Source of the DNA: Candidatus Gastranaerophilales bacterium
Lineage (GTDB): Bacteria; Cyanobacteriota; Vampirovibrionia; Gastranaerophilales; Gastranaerophilaceae
Assembly (NCBI GenBank): GCA_947630355.1
Contig: CANRHJ010000003.1
Span: forward strand, 1-26,240
Reading direction: 5' to 3'
Length of the DNA: 26,240 nt
Shown: in pieces, positions 1 to 7,048 of the stretch
Layout: each line of letters starts with the position of its first letter
Position numbering within the stretch: the stretch's first letter is position 1
Notes under the pieces: model-generated
Databases searched by the model: none
Seen by the model: only the letters and a program-made list of their open reading frames with translations
What the model was told of the DNA's origin: nothing
Position numbers and translations under genes: made by a program

Positions 1-189
1 TGGGGCTTCTGCGTTGTCTAGCAAGCACTGCCGGCGTATATACGCATGGCGGAATAGCAAGCACTGCCTCCGGCTATCCAGTAGGGGAAAATCTCCCCTT
101 GCCCCCATAAAGCAAAATGCACTTCTGATAGCGTCCTGCTGTCAAAAGTGCTTTTGCGTTACTTTTCAAAAAGTAACAAAATATTTTGA
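1..189. other. Non-coding tail of replicon module 1
   Basis: No gene is visible. The stretch is shared, in diverged form, with about 24007-24170. Both contain the word TAGCAAGCACTGCC (19-32 and 55-68 here, 24007-24020 there), the word CTATCCAGTAGG, and two hairpins next to the end of the initiator gene. The shared segment probably begins left of position 1, because TGGGGCTTCT at 1-10 recurs at 23744-23753. Confidence 0.6.
112..177 (-). terminator. Double hairpin after initiator gene 1
   Basis: The first imperfect stem pairs 112-131 with 139-157 (core TGCACTT with AAGTGC, and TGATAG with CTGTCA allowing a mismatch), and GCAAAA pairs with TTTTGC at the base. A second stem, GTTACTTT with AAAGTAAC, lies at 158-177. 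Both hairpins recur after the second initiator (24100-24166), where the loop differs and the stems are mostly kept. That suggests selection for structure. Probable transcription terminator, or an origin-associated structure. Confidence 0.5.
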
Positions 190-1083
190 TTAAAAATCGC
201 CGTTATTGTGCCCCAAATTCATCAAATCAAGATAGTTTTGCTCCCGGCTATTGTAAAGGATTGCCAGCAAATAATTTCGCACATTCTTTATGCGTCCTCT
301 CTGCTCATGGTACTTTTCAATGCTGAAAATTAAATCATCAGGCTGCAACTTCATTAGCTTGCCGATCACTACCATAAGGGGCCGTTTCTCTTTCCCTATC
401 CTGATTGTGTCGCTTGTGCTATTCAGAGACTCATACAGAATATCAATTACCACGTCAATATCATTTTTCTTGGCCGGATATTGCGCGATAAGATCATTAT
501 ATCCATACAGTTCCTTGATGTTGTCGATACTATATCTTTCCGCTTGACTTTTGGCTCCTGCGGTGGTATCCTTGTTTGTAGAAAAAGTGTTTTGTTTAGG
601 TGCTTGTATCTGTGCTTTGGTCGGTTCAGATTCAAGCCCTTTTTCTTTTATCTCTACTTTGTAGCCCATGCGCTCCAGTTCTGCAATATGTTCTTCGGGC
701 GTTAAAGGTTTCACACCCTTATTCTGTACGACTGCTGCCACATCTTCCGCATTGTCACAGGCCCACATTCTTGCATAGTCAGCCAATGTATAAAGATTGG
801 TCTTTGTTAGCCCTCTCTGTACTTTCTTGACAATTCCCTTTTTGATTAGGGCATTTATATTTTTCCTTGCCCTCTTTTCGCTCATTTTTGCCCTTTTGCA
901 AATCGTCTCCATGCTCGGAAACGCTTCCCCACCATCTTCCTTGAAATCGACATAAGACTTTAATACAATGAATATTATTTCTTCCTCTGCCGTCAAAAAA
1001 GAATTGTCAAGAAAATCGTGATATACTTTCACATATTTTCTTTCAGGGCTTGCAAGCTGGACAACTATTCTTTCATCTGGCAT
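190..1083 (-). CDS. Winged-helix replication initiator-like protein, copy 1
   Basis: A 297-residue protein. Residues about 30-100 form a winged helix-turn-helix (AFPSMETICKRAKMSEKRARKNINALIKKG is the recognition region at 54-83, with wing and LYTLADY after it). A linker of about 80 residues follows. Residues about 184-285 form a second domain (IDNIKELYGY, IDVVIDILYESL, MVVIGKLMKL, RIKNVRNYLLAILYN) that I recognise as DUF6017-like, the C-terminal domain of many Clostridia plasmid and integrative-element initiators. It starts three bases after the stop of the upstream RHH gene, so the two are translationally coupled. Iterons lie about 330 bases upstream. A diverged full-length paralogue is at 24172-25065. 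Role as replication initiator is inferred from domain order and iterons; a transcriptional regulator is the alternative. Confidence 0.7.
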   Translation of the reverse strand: MPDERIVVQLASPERKYVKVYHDFLDNSFLTAEEEIIFIVLKSYVDFKEDGGEAFPSMETICKRAKMSEKRARKNINALIKKGIVKKVQRGLTKTNLYTLADYARMWACDNAEDVAAVVQNKGVKPLTPEEHIAELERMGYKVEIKEKGLESEPTKAQIQAPKQNTFSTNKDTTAGAKSQAERYSIDNIKELYGYNDLIAQYPAKKNDIDVVIDILYESLNSTSDTIRIGKEKRPLMVVIGKLMKLQPDDLIFSIEKYHEQRGRIKNVRNYLLAILYNSREQNYLDLMNLGHNNGDF

Positions 1084-1086
1084 ATC

Positions 1087-1245
1087 TTACACGCTCCCTT
1101 TATGTCCGGTTTGCTCCAATTCTTCATTGATTAGTCTGACAATCATATCTTTTATGCTGGTTTTCTGTTCCGCACAATGAACCTTTAGCCGCTGGTGCAG
1201 TTCTTCATCAATGGTAACAACTAGATTCTTTTTGCCCTCTGCCAC
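1087..1245 (-). CDS. Small RHH DNA-binding protein, copy 1
   Basis: A 52-residue CopG/Arc-type ribbon-helix-helix protein. The beta strand LVVTIDEELHQRLKVH is followed by two helices (SIKDMIVRLINEELEQ). The open frame extends upstream to 1311, but I choose GTG at 1245 because AAGGGG lies eight bases ahead of it and because family members begin just before the beta strand. A good promoter is found at 1283-1311. It precedes the initiator gene by three bases and is paired with it in both replicon modules. It is probably an autoregulator or copy-number control protein binding near the iterons. Its target is not shown by the sequence. Confidence 0.7.
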   Translation of the reverse strand: MAEGKKNLVVTIDEELHQRLKVHCAEQKTSIKDMIVRLINEELEQTGHKGSV

Positions 1246-1282
1246 AAAATCAGCCCCTTTCCGTTGGAAATATACACAAGAT

Positions 1283-1311
1283 ATTGTAGCAAAGATAAAG
1301 GAATAAATCAA
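1283..1311 (-). promoter_or_regulatory. Promoter of RHH-initiator operon 1
   Basis: Read on the minus strand: TTGATT (1306-1311), 17 bases, TACAAT (1283-1288). It lies about 40 bases before the chosen GTG start and downstream of the iteron array. Confidence 0.55.
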
Positions 1312-1414
1312 CCTTTATTTTTATGTTTGTTTTATCCGTCCATCAATCCTCCAGAATGATAGATAGATTGGATATAGAAAATGGCTTTAATTACTTGATT
1401 TTATTTAGTGGGCA

Positions 1415-1504
1415 CAAATTGACCGTTCCTGAATATGCAAATTGAATGTTCTTGAAAAGTCAAATTGAATGTTCCTGAACGTGCAAATTGACCGTTCAGG
1501 CATA
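1415..1504. repeat. Iteron array 1 (four 23-bp repeats)
   Basis: Direct repeats begin at 1415, 1438, 1461 and 1484, with an exact 23-base period. The common core is CAAATTGA(C/A)(C/T)GTTC(C/T)TGAA; the last copy is cut to CAAATTGACCGTTCAGG. The same four-copy array, same period and order, is at 25892-25980. Direct repeats at about two helical turns per repeat upstream of an initiator gene are the usual form of a plasmid iteron origin. Confidence 0.75.
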
Positions 1505-1593
1505 AAATAAGGCTTTGCGGTATGTATATAGCAAATTTTGGATATATCGGCAGCAGTTCCCGGCGGCTCTGATCGGCAGCATAGGCACAAAAA

Positions 1594-1628
1594 AAGAAGC
1601 TACCCCATGAGGTAACTTCTTTTGTTTG
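1594..1628. terminator. Hairpin with runs on both sides
   Basis: AAGAAGcTACC pairs with GGTAaCTTCTT (one mismatch), flanked by A-run on the left and T-run on the right, so it can stop transcription from either strand. A diverged copy is at about 26092-26119 in module 2, with the stem kept. Confidence 0.5.
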
Positions 1629-1852
1629 ATACTGCCCTCCGATGTTCCGGCGATTTTCGCAAGTTCTTTGCGTTTTGTTGTAGGTGCTATCGGGGTATGT
1701 CCATTTGAACCACCCCCGCTATTCGTAATTCCTGCGCCAACCCTACCCATGTCTGACATTCTTTCTTTCATTCTCTCCGCAATCGTCTCCTCATATTTAA
1801 GAGCGATCTGGTTTCTCTGAAAATCGGTAAGATTGCGGTTTTGGACTGTGGA
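1628..1852 (-). pseudogene. Remnant of a ParB-like partition/regulatory protein
   Basis: The minus-strand frame between the stop at 1853-1855 and the hairpin reads QNRNLTDFQRNQIALKYE, then a linker, then TKRKELAKIAGTSEGSI. This is the pattern seen inside many ParB/Spo0J-like proteins: the NRNLTxFQR helix and a T-R-x-E-L-A-K-I-A-x-x-S-x-G-T/S-I helix-turn-helix. The parts normally before (ParB N-terminal nuclease-like domain) and after are missing. Only about 75 codons remain. The segment is absent from the same place in module 2, where the hairpin joins almost directly to yoeB. Family call is from recalled motif similarity. Confidence 0.5.
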
Positions 1853-1868
1853 TCATTTGATCCGCTGC

Positions 1869-2129
1869 TCAATCCTCATAGTGCCCTTTGCAGGAAAGAA
1901 TTTCAAGTATTCCGTCATTGATACGATAAATCAGGCGGTTACTGTCATCTATGCGGCGGCTCCAGAATCCGGCATAATCCCCTTTTAATGGTTCGGGCTT
2001 TCCTATACCGTCAAAATTTGCCCTTTCTATGTCCTTTATGAGTGCATTTATCCGTTTTATAGTTTTCTTGTCCTGCGTCTGCCAGTAAAGGTATTCTTCC
2101 CATGCTTCATCAAACCATATCTTTTTCAT
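1869..2129 (-). CDS. yoeB: YoeB-family toxin
   Basis: An 86-residue Txe/YoeB-type endoribonuclease toxin that cleaves mRNA on the ribosome. The family's catalytic residues fall at their usual positions: Glu46 (KPEPL), Arg65 (DSNRLIYR), His83 and Tyr84 (CKGHYED). Length is typical. Its start overlaps the antitoxin stop by four bases (ATGA), the usual antitoxin-first order. It should stabilise the replicon by post-segregational killing. A second copy starts at the right edge of the window (26126-26240). Confidence 0.93.
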   Translation of the reverse strand: MKKIWFDEAWEEYLYWQTQDKKTIKRINALIKDIERANFDGIGKPEPLKGDYAGFWSRRIDDSNRLIYRINDGILEILSCKGHYED

Positions 2130-2377
2130 TGGTCTATGTCCTCGATTATATCATGCTCTATACCCTTGCCAGCGTTAAGGGCAGAAATGCCACGCTGTAG
2201 CTTTTCCAAATACTCGGTGTTCTGCTTTGCTTTCTGCAAGGCGTTATATTCGGATTCATTTATCATGTAGATATTTTCATTGCGTGGTCTCGAAATGACA
2301 ACGGTTTCCCCCATAGCGATTTTGTCGCACCATTCTTTGAAGTTGTCCCGAACATTAACAGATTTTACTGCCAGCAT
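2126..2377 (-). CDS. yefM: YefM/Phd-family antitoxin
   Basis: An 83-residue antitoxin. The N-terminal Phd/YefM fold is visible (VKSVNVRDNFKEWCDKI, then ETVVISRPRNENIYMINESEYNAL), with a charged C-terminal tail for toxin binding. The ribosome site AGGAG sits ahead of the ATG. It is first in the operon and should repress the promoter at 2438-2466 alone and with YoeB. Confidence 0.93.
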   Translation of the reverse strand: MLAVKSVNVRDNFKEWCDKIAMGETVVISRPRNENIYMINESEYNALQKAKQNTEYLEKLQRGISALNAGKGIEHDIIEDIDQ

Positions 2378-2394
2378 ATTTTTTACTCCTTTCT

Positions 2395-2466
2395 CCTACA
2401 AAAACATACATTTTTTTGTATTTATTTTTGTACTTTTATTATATTCAAAGTATGCCCATGTGTCAA
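2395..2466 (-). promoter_or_regulatory. yefM-yoeB promoter and operator
   Basis: Read on the minus strand: TTGACA (2461-2466), 17 bases, TATAAT (2438-2443), a near-consensus promoter. Between it and the start codon is an inverted repeat of TACA/TGTA words (2398-2432): TACAAAAACATACA facing TGTATTTATTTTTGTA. YefM operators in other systems are TGTACA-type palindromes, so this is a likely autoregulatory site. Confidence 0.65.
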
Positions 2467-2476
2467 TAAAATAAAA

Positions 2477-2503
2477 AGGGAAGTTTTGCCCTAAATTTTC
2501 CCT
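2477..2503 (-). terminator. Terminator of the par operon
   Basis: On the minus strand AGGGAA pairs with TTCCCT across a loop of about 15 bases, followed by TTTTTATTTT. It lies downstream of the small partition gene and just before the yefM promoter. Confidence 0.45.
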
Positions 2504-2512
2504 CATTTTATG

Positions 2513-2672
2513 GAATATATCTACATTACTACAAATATTCAAGTAAAAATGTAGATATATTTTCTAGTTAATATGTCTATAATGCTATATGCATACATTA
2601 CAATATAATTACAATACTTCAAAATTACTTTTCTACAAATATATTTGTAAACATATCTACAAACATATATTA
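2513..2672. repeat. A/T-rich repeat block downstream of parB
   Basis: No gene. It contains a perfect 13-base inverted repeat (ATATATCTACATT at 2515-2527, AATGTAGATATAT at 2548-2560), the palindrome TACAAATATATTTGTA (2634-2649), and several CTACAAA and ATTACTACA words. The same words occur on the other side of parA (3940-4220). This fits a partition site or operator, by inference. Confidence 0.45.
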
Positions 2673-3065
2673 TTATAATCTTGCGTTCCGCTCAATTTTC
2701 TTTATGGCCTCAAATGCGGCTTGCTCATCTCCTGTTAGCTTATGATGCTCTAAATACTCATTCATGGCAGCAGTGCCGATTGTTTCCATAGTCTGTTTTG
2801 TAGCTGTAGCATATGCTTTCCAGTCTGCTATGTTGTCAAGTGCCGCCCTAAAAGAAAATACCTGTTTTTTCGGTTTCTGATTTGGCTTAGTATCAATATT
2901 TTCTATTGCTGGCGGCTGTTCAATATCTGCAAAAGGATCGTCTATAAGATTTTCTAAAAAGTCTTTTTCGGCGTGAGATGGCTGCCTGCTATCTTTTTCA
3001 ATATTGCTGTTTATTTCATTGATATTTTCAAGAAGAACTCCTTTTTGTTTATTCATGACGCCCAT
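2673..3065 (-). CDS. Small RHH-type partition partner of ParA
   Basis: A 130-residue protein coupled to parA (its ATG is four bases after the parA stop, with GAGGGG ahead). Residues 1-75 are polar and probably disordered. Residues about 78-125 carry a ribbon-helix-helix-like domain (VFSFRAALDNIADWKAYA, then a helix ending AMNEYLEHHKL). Small RHH centromere-binding proteins downstream of a ParA ATPase are the known alternative to large ParB. The RHH region is similar to that of the divergent gene at 4365-4688 (both have (D/E)WKAYA and EY(L/I)E(H/R)HKL). Role as centromere-binding protein is inferred from position and fold. Confidence 0.65.
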   Translation of the reverse strand: MGVMNKQKGVLLENINEINSNIEKDSRQPSHAEKDFLENLIDDPFADIEQPPAIENIDTKPNQKPKKQVFSFRAALDNIADWKAYATATKQTMETIGTAAMNEYLEHHKLTGDEQAAFEAIKKIERNARL

Positions 3066-3069
3066 AATT

Positions 3070-3852
3070 TTATACCCCTCTTTCTATTCTTTCCAAAACT
3101 TCATCAATAAATTTTATATAATCAGATGTCACTTGTGCTTTTGGAGCATATTCCAACAAGTCCATTTTGGCGATTTGGCTTTCCTGAAGAATGATGGCTT
3201 GTCGGATTCTGCTTTCAAATACTTTTGTGTGTAGCATTTTGGCTGCAGCATTGACGGAATCTTCAAGAAGTTTAGCTACATTTGTCCTGTCAGTGTATTT
3301 AGTCAATAATAATCCTAAAACTTTTATGGGACTTTCCGTTTCTTCCTCAACCTCATCAAGAGTCTGTTTTAAAAGCCTGACGCCTTTTAGAGAAAAACTG
3401 TCTGCTGCCATTGGCACAATAACATAATCGCTTACTAAAAAAGCGTTGAGTGATAATATTCCCAGGTTGGGCGGTGTATCTATGATGATGTAGTCATATT
3501 CGCTTTCCAGCTTTTTCAGTGCCTTATGAAGTAATTTTAAGCGTCCTGTTTTTATGAACTGTATATCGGCATTGCATAATTCAAAATCGCCAATAACTAA
3601 ATCAAGATTAAGCTTGATAGAATTTTTTACTTCATCAAGTGTTTTATCTCCTGTGTACACATGATAAAGGCTTGGCGTGTCGTCTGGCGGTTCAGGGATA
3701 AAACACATGGTTAGGTTTGTCTGCGGATCGCTGTCAATCATAAGTACCTTGTTTCCCCTGGCATTTAGTCCAGAGGCTAATATTGATGCTGTAGTAGTTT
3801 TTCCGACGCCGCCCTTTACATTTGATATAGATATAATTTTCGGTTTTGCCAT
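3070..3852 (-). CDS. parA: ParA-family partition ATPase
   Basis: A 260-residue Walker-type ATPase of the ParA/Soj/MinD group. The deviant Walker A is KGGVGKTT at residues 13-20, the switch I-like region is DSDPQTNLT (41-49), and the Walker B-like stretch is YDYIIIDTPPNLG. There is no N-terminal DNA-binding extension, as in short type Ib ParAs and chromosomal Soj. It binds non-specific DNA when loaded with ATP and moves plasmid copies apart together with a centromere-binding partner, here the downstream RHH gene. The ribosome site GGAGTGAGCAG lies ahead of the ATG. A/T-rich DNA with repeats follows upstream. Confidence 0.92.
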   Translation of the reverse strand: MAKPKIISISNVKGGVGKTTTASILASGLNARGNKVLMIDSDPQTNLTMCFIPEPPDDTPSLYHVYTGDKTLDEVKNSIKLNLDLVIGDFELCNADIQFIKTGRLKLLHKALKKLESEYDYIIIDTPPNLGILSLNAFLVSDYVIVPMAADSFSLKGVRLLKQTLDEVEEETESPIKVLGLLLTKYTDRTNVAKLLEDSVNAAAKMLHTKVFESRIRQAIILQESQIAKMDLLEYAPKAQVTSDYIKFIDEVLERIERGV

Positions 3853-3899
3853 TTTTCACTGCTCACTCCTTTACATACACCTGCAATGTTCTTAATTAA

Positions 3900-4350
3900 T
3901 AAGTAAATTTGAGACACAGCATATATTATGGCTGTCTATTTGTATTCGTGCAGATATGTAAAAATATATACTTGTCTACAAATTTATATATAGTATATAA
4001 TATATATAAGAGTTTTTCAAGTTATTTTTCTTTGTTTGTTATATCTAAATACACATTTTTATATGGGCTATGAATTTATATTTTTTGTAGATATGTATTT
4101 TTGTTTTCATAATTACATACATACATTAAAACATTACTTCATTTTTATATGTAATCATTCAAGCTTTACTATATTACTACAATTATATATTTTTACAATT
4201 ATACATTACTACATTAATATAATAAAAATAAAGAAATACGTTGATATAATTAACTTTAACTATTAATTTTAATAAATAATATTAATGTTATCTATTAAAG
4301 TTATTGAATTTTCATTAAAATAATAGTTTAATAAGATTTATCAAGTAAGG
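3900..4350. repeat. A/T-rich divergent region, candidate centromere
   Basis: About 450 bases without a convincing gene, between divergent parA and an RHH gene, and extremely A/T-rich. It repeats short words: GTCTACAAATT (3974), TGTAGATATGTA (4087), ACATACATACATTA (about 4122), ATTACTACAA (4182) and ACATTACTACATTA (4203). The same vocabulary is found downstream of parB. Candidate partition site plus divergent promoters. Confidence 0.45.
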
Positions 4351-4364
4351 AGATGAAATACTGT

Positions 4365-4688
4365 ATGAGCGAATTGAATGAATATGATGGAAATACAAGT
4401 AAGACCGTACTTAAAAAATTAGCGGAATATGTAGAATATGAAGAAAAAATGTTGACGCCAGAACAGAAAAACGCTAGGGAAAAAGATAAAAAGACAATGG
4501 GTTTTCGCGTGCCTAAATATAAGATGGACGAATGGAAGGCATATGCTTATACAAAAGGAATGGAGGTTGGCGTTTTGTGCCGTAAGGCTCTGGATGAGTA
4601 TATAGAGCGACACAAATTAGAAGATGATGAAATCGAAGAATATAACATCAGAAAGGCTTTAATCCGTAATCAAAGGGGAAACTATTAA
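4365..4688 (+). CDS. RHH-type DNA-binding protein divergent from parA
   Basis: About 107 residues. The C-terminal half (FRVPKYKMDEWKAYAYTKGM, then a helix ending ALDEYIERHKL) matches the RHH-like region of the parA partner at 2673-3065, so the two look like paralogues. The N-terminal half is charged and helical. The start is uncertain. An ATG at 4353 directly abuts AAGGAG, too close to be used well, while ATG at 4365 is 12 bases away. I prefer 4365. It is followed by a strong terminator. It may be a second centromere or promoter binder for the par locus. Confidence 0.6.
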   Translation: MSELNEYDGNTSKTVLKKLAEYVEYEEKMLTPEQKNAREKDKKTMGFRVPKYKMDEWKAYAYTKGMEVGVLCRKALDEYIERHKLEDDEIEEYNIRKALIRNQRGNY

Positions 4689-4716
4689 AAATATGTGAGT
4701 TTGGCACAAAGATTAG

Positions 4717-4745
4717 AGGAGCTTGTTGTTTAAGCTCCTTTTTGT
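4717..4745 (+). terminator. Terminator after the RHH gene
   Basis: AGGAGCTT (4717-4724) pairs with AAGCTCCT (4732-4739) and is followed by TTTTTG. Confidence 0.75.
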
Positions 4746-4823
4746 TTTTGGATGTCTGAGAAAAGTTTCACGCGGCAGGCGTAAATAGGTTTGCGATATG
4801 ACACATAAAATGTGATAAGATTG

Positions 4824-4845
4824 AGGGGCTATCAAGCCCCTTTTA
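4824..4845 (+). terminator. Second terminator upstream of the phage-type rep
   Basis: AGGGGCT (4824-4830) pairs with AGCCCCT (4835-4841), a short loop, then TTTT. It insulates the rep promoter at 4971 from read-through. A short transcript ending here is possible, but I see no clear promoter for one. Confidence 0.6.
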
Positions 4846-4970
4846 ATATGCGTAAAAATACAGAATTGCAGATGTAACACTTAACGATAAAAAATGTGGT
4901 AATATTAAAAAAATAAAACAAAAACGACACAATCTTATAAAATATGCTAAAATATCGTGCAATATTGATG

Positions 4971-4999
4971 TTGCGAAAATGTGCATAATTTGTTATAAT
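4971..4999 (+). promoter_or_regulatory. Promoter of the rep gene at 5122
   Basis: TTGCGA (4971-4976), 17 bases, TATAAT (4994-4999). Transcription would begin near 5006 and give a leader of about 115 bases. Confidence 0.6.
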
Positions 5000-5005
5000 A
5001 TAAGA

Positions 5006-5121
5006 AAACAAGGGTAAAAACAGCGGGCTAGGGTAGCTCCCGAAAAGCAAAACCACGATTGCCTGTCCGCTGATTTTATAAAATCGTGGATTGCTAGTAT
5101 CAGCGTGGAGGTGTTATTTTT
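5006..5121 (+). promoter_or_regulatory. Structured leader with possible pseudoknot
   Basis: CAGCGG (5021-5026) can pair with CCGCTG (5067-5072). CCACGATT (5053-5060), inside that loop, can pair with AATCGTGG (5082-5089), outside it. The crossing pairs make an H-type pseudoknot. A small inner stem GGGCTA/TAGCTCCC is also possible. The ribosome site GGAGGTG follows at about 5107. It could control translation of the initiator, but no known riboswitch was recognised. Confidence 0.45.
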
Positions 5122-6051
5122 ATGCCCATAATGAGAGTTAATAAGACAAAAAATTATACGGTAATGAGCAATTACCATTTAAGGGATAAACAGTTAAGCC
5201 TTAAAGCCAAAGGTCTGTTGTCGGTTATGCTTTCGCTTCCTGATGAATGGAATTACTCAATCGCTGGCTTGTGCGCGATAAGCAAGGAAAGCGAAACATC
5301 TATCAAGTCAACCTTAAATGAGCTGAAACAGTTTAATTATATGGTTGTCACAAAGAAAATGCCTAACGAAACGGAAAGTGGCAGGATTGAATATGTATAT
5401 GATATTTTTGAGCAGCCGCAAAAACAAGAGGTACAAAAACAAGGGGTAGAAAATCTAGGGGTTGAATTTCTAGGGGTAGATTTTGTAGGGCAATTAAATA
5501 CTAAAGAATTAAATACTGATGAAGAAAATACTGAAATATTAAATACTGAAAATAATATGTATGCTTTTTCTAAAGAAAAAGTGTGTAATAATATGTATGC
5601 TTCTTTTCCAGAGGAAAAGGAAGTGTGTGCCTCAAAACCAAAGAAAAGCAGATACATACCTGATAACTATACACAGGAACAATTAAGGGAACACATAGAG
5701 CCTGTTATAAGAAAACGCATTAGTGAGTGTGCCCCTAATATTGATGTTGACCGCACGACTAATAGCCTATTGGATATTATATGCGAATTTTACAAAGAGT
5801 ATTATGAGCATTTTGGACATAGACACAGAATATTATCAGATAAAGCATATGAGAGAGTTGCGGACAAATTTTTAAGCCCTCCCGATTTAATGGACAGTTA
5901 CGGCACTGATGTATATTATGACCTTATGGAGCGGTATTTTGAGGTTGAGTATAACAAACAGGGTAAGTATGGAGGCGAAATTGAATTGAGTTTGTCACAC
6001 TTTATGTCTGATGAGATAAGACGCAATCTGTTTTTCCAGACTTGCTACTGA
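5122..6051 (+). CDS. Helix-turn-helix replication initiator-like protein
   Basis: A 309-residue protein. Residues about 1-95 are the N-terminal domain common to Clostridia element initiators: MRVNKTKNYTVMSNYHLRD, LSLKAKGLLSVMLSLPDEW, and a winged helix with STIKS-type recognition helix. Then comes a low-complexity linker with LNTKELNT-like repeats (about 115-150), also typical. The C-terminal domain (about 178-309: TQEQLREHIEPVIRKRI, ILSDKAYERVADKFL) differs from the DUF6017-like one in the other two initiators and I do not recognise it. GGAGGTG sits eight bases before the ATG. It is followed by a hairpin and a Rha gene. A third initiator-like gene in one window is unusual. Phage or plasmid replication is inferred. 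Confidence 0.65.
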   Translation: MPIMRVNKTKNYTVMSNYHLRDKQLSLKAKGLLSVMLSLPDEWNYSIAGLCAISKESETSIKSTLNELKQFNYMVVTKKMPNETESGRIEYVYDIFEQPQKQEVQKQGVENLGVEFLGVDFVGQLNTKELNTDEENTEILNTENNMYAFSKEKVCNNMYASFPEEKEVCASKPKKSRYIPDNYTQEQLREHIEPVIRKRISECAPNIDVDRTTNSLLDIICEFYKEYYEHFGHRHRILSDKAYERVADKFLSPPDLMDSYGTDVYYDLMERYFEVEYNKQGKYGGEIELSLSHFMSDEIRRNLFFQTCY

Positions 6052-6064
6052 TATCGGTAAAACT

Positions 6065-6126
6065 GGCAGGGATAGAGATGTACACTCAACAAGCGGTAAG
6101 CCTTAACCGTTTCTCTGCCATTTTTA
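6065..6126 (+). terminator. Complex hairpin after rep
   Basis: GGCAG with later GAGA (6065-6078) pairs with TCTCTGCC (6112-6119). An inner stem CGGTAA/TTAACCG (6094-6108) and a tail ATTTTTAT follow. It is either a terminator or an attenuator between rep and the Rha gene. Confidence 0.45.
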
Positions 6127-6160
6127 TAAATTAAGGTGTTTTACAGGAGGCGGTAAAATT

Positions 6161-6949
6161 ATGGAAAGCATAATTGATACTATCACAACAAAGCTTGAGC
6201 AGGATTTTAGGAAAGAGTACGAAAAGACTATATCATCTTTAGAAGTTGCGGAGATGATAGGAAAGCAGCACAATGACTTACTTAAAGATATAAGAAGATA
6301 CTGTGAGCAATTTTCACGGGGGAAAATTCCCTCGTCAGATTTTTTCATAGAAAGTACATATCTAACGGATAGGGGGAAGGAATATCCATGTTACGATGTA
6401 ACGAAAAAAGGCTGTGAGTTTATAGCAAACAAATTAACAGGACAAAAGGGGACAGAATTTACAGCAAAATACATAAATCGCTTTCATAAAATGGAAGATT
6501 ATATTAGACAAGACTATAAGCCACGACTTGAAGATATAAATAAAGCTGCTGAGATTTTAGGAGGCGCATATCGTGATGCAGGAGCAGATAACCGATATAT
6601 CGCGGTACTTGTTGGAGATATATACAATGAAAATGGTATGAATTTACCTTTACCACCAATAATAATGGACACACCTAAGCTATATGACCAAACAATGATA
6701 GCCAATGAAGTAGGTATGATATCTGCGTCAGGTCAGCCACATAAACAGGCAGTAGGAGCTATCATAAAGGAATTGAATATATCAGAAAGTGATAAAGTTG
6801 CTACACCATACACAAATCACGGACATAGTGGCGTTAATATACAATATAAAGAAAGTGTCGTAAATATGGTTAGAGAGTGGCTGAAGGATAATAATTATCC
6901 TGATATGATTGAAAACGATAATAAGAAATATAAGGTTTGTTACAGATAA
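6161..6949 (+). CDS. Rha-family phage regulatory protein
   Basis: A 262-residue protein. Residues about 25-115 form a Rha domain (SSLEVAEMIGKQHNDLLKDI, FFIESTYLTDRGKEYPCYDV, KKGCEFIANKL, AKYINRFHKME). Rha proteins are phage regulators or antirepressor-type DNA-binding proteins; the first-described one interferes with phage growth in hosts lacking integration host factor. The C-terminal half (about 170-250) carries an added domain with NEVGMISASGQPHKQAVG that I do not recognise, in the place where antirepressors usually have a KilAC or ANT domain. GGAGG lies ahead of the ATG. A perfect 11-base stem terminator follows. Confidence 0.8.
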   Translation: MESIIDTITTKLEQDFRKEYEKTISSLEVAEMIGKQHNDLLKDIRRYCEQFSRGKIPSSDFFIESTYLTDRGKEYPCYDVTKKGCEFIANKLTGQKGTEFTAKYINRFHKMEDYIRQDYKPRLEDINKAAEILGGAYRDAGADNRYIAVLVGDIYNENGMNLPLPPIIMDTPKLYDQTMIANEVGMISASGQPHKQAVGAIIKELNISESDKVATPYTNHGHSGVNIQYKESVVNMVREWLKDNNYPDMIENDNKKYKVCYR

Positions 6950-6969
6950 AAGGAAATAAGGGGTAGTGA

Positions 6970-7004
6970 AAAAGGTAAGTTGATAATATTTGCTTACCTT
7001 TTTA
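6970..7004 (+). terminator. Terminator after the Rha gene
   Basis: AAAAAGGTAAG (6970-6980) pairs perfectly with CTTACCTTTTT (6994-7004). The symmetry allows it to act from both strands. Confidence 0.75.
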
Positions 7005-7048
7005 GGTGTGGGGAAAATTTCCATATATTTTATTTTTGAAAATAACTA

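Noticed and set aside
1405..1590. Minus-strand 61-codon frame over the iterons
   Set aside because: It runs through iteron repeats, has no ribosome site and is not kept in module 2.
4036..4266. 76-codon plus-strand frame upstream of the RHH gene
   Set aside because: Extreme A/T content gives Phe/Tyr/Ile-only sequence; no ribosome site.
5021..5089. Self-cleaving ribozyme or known riboswitch
   Set aside because: Crossing stems are present, but I could not match conserved core bases of hammerhead, HDV-like, twister or common riboswitch classes.
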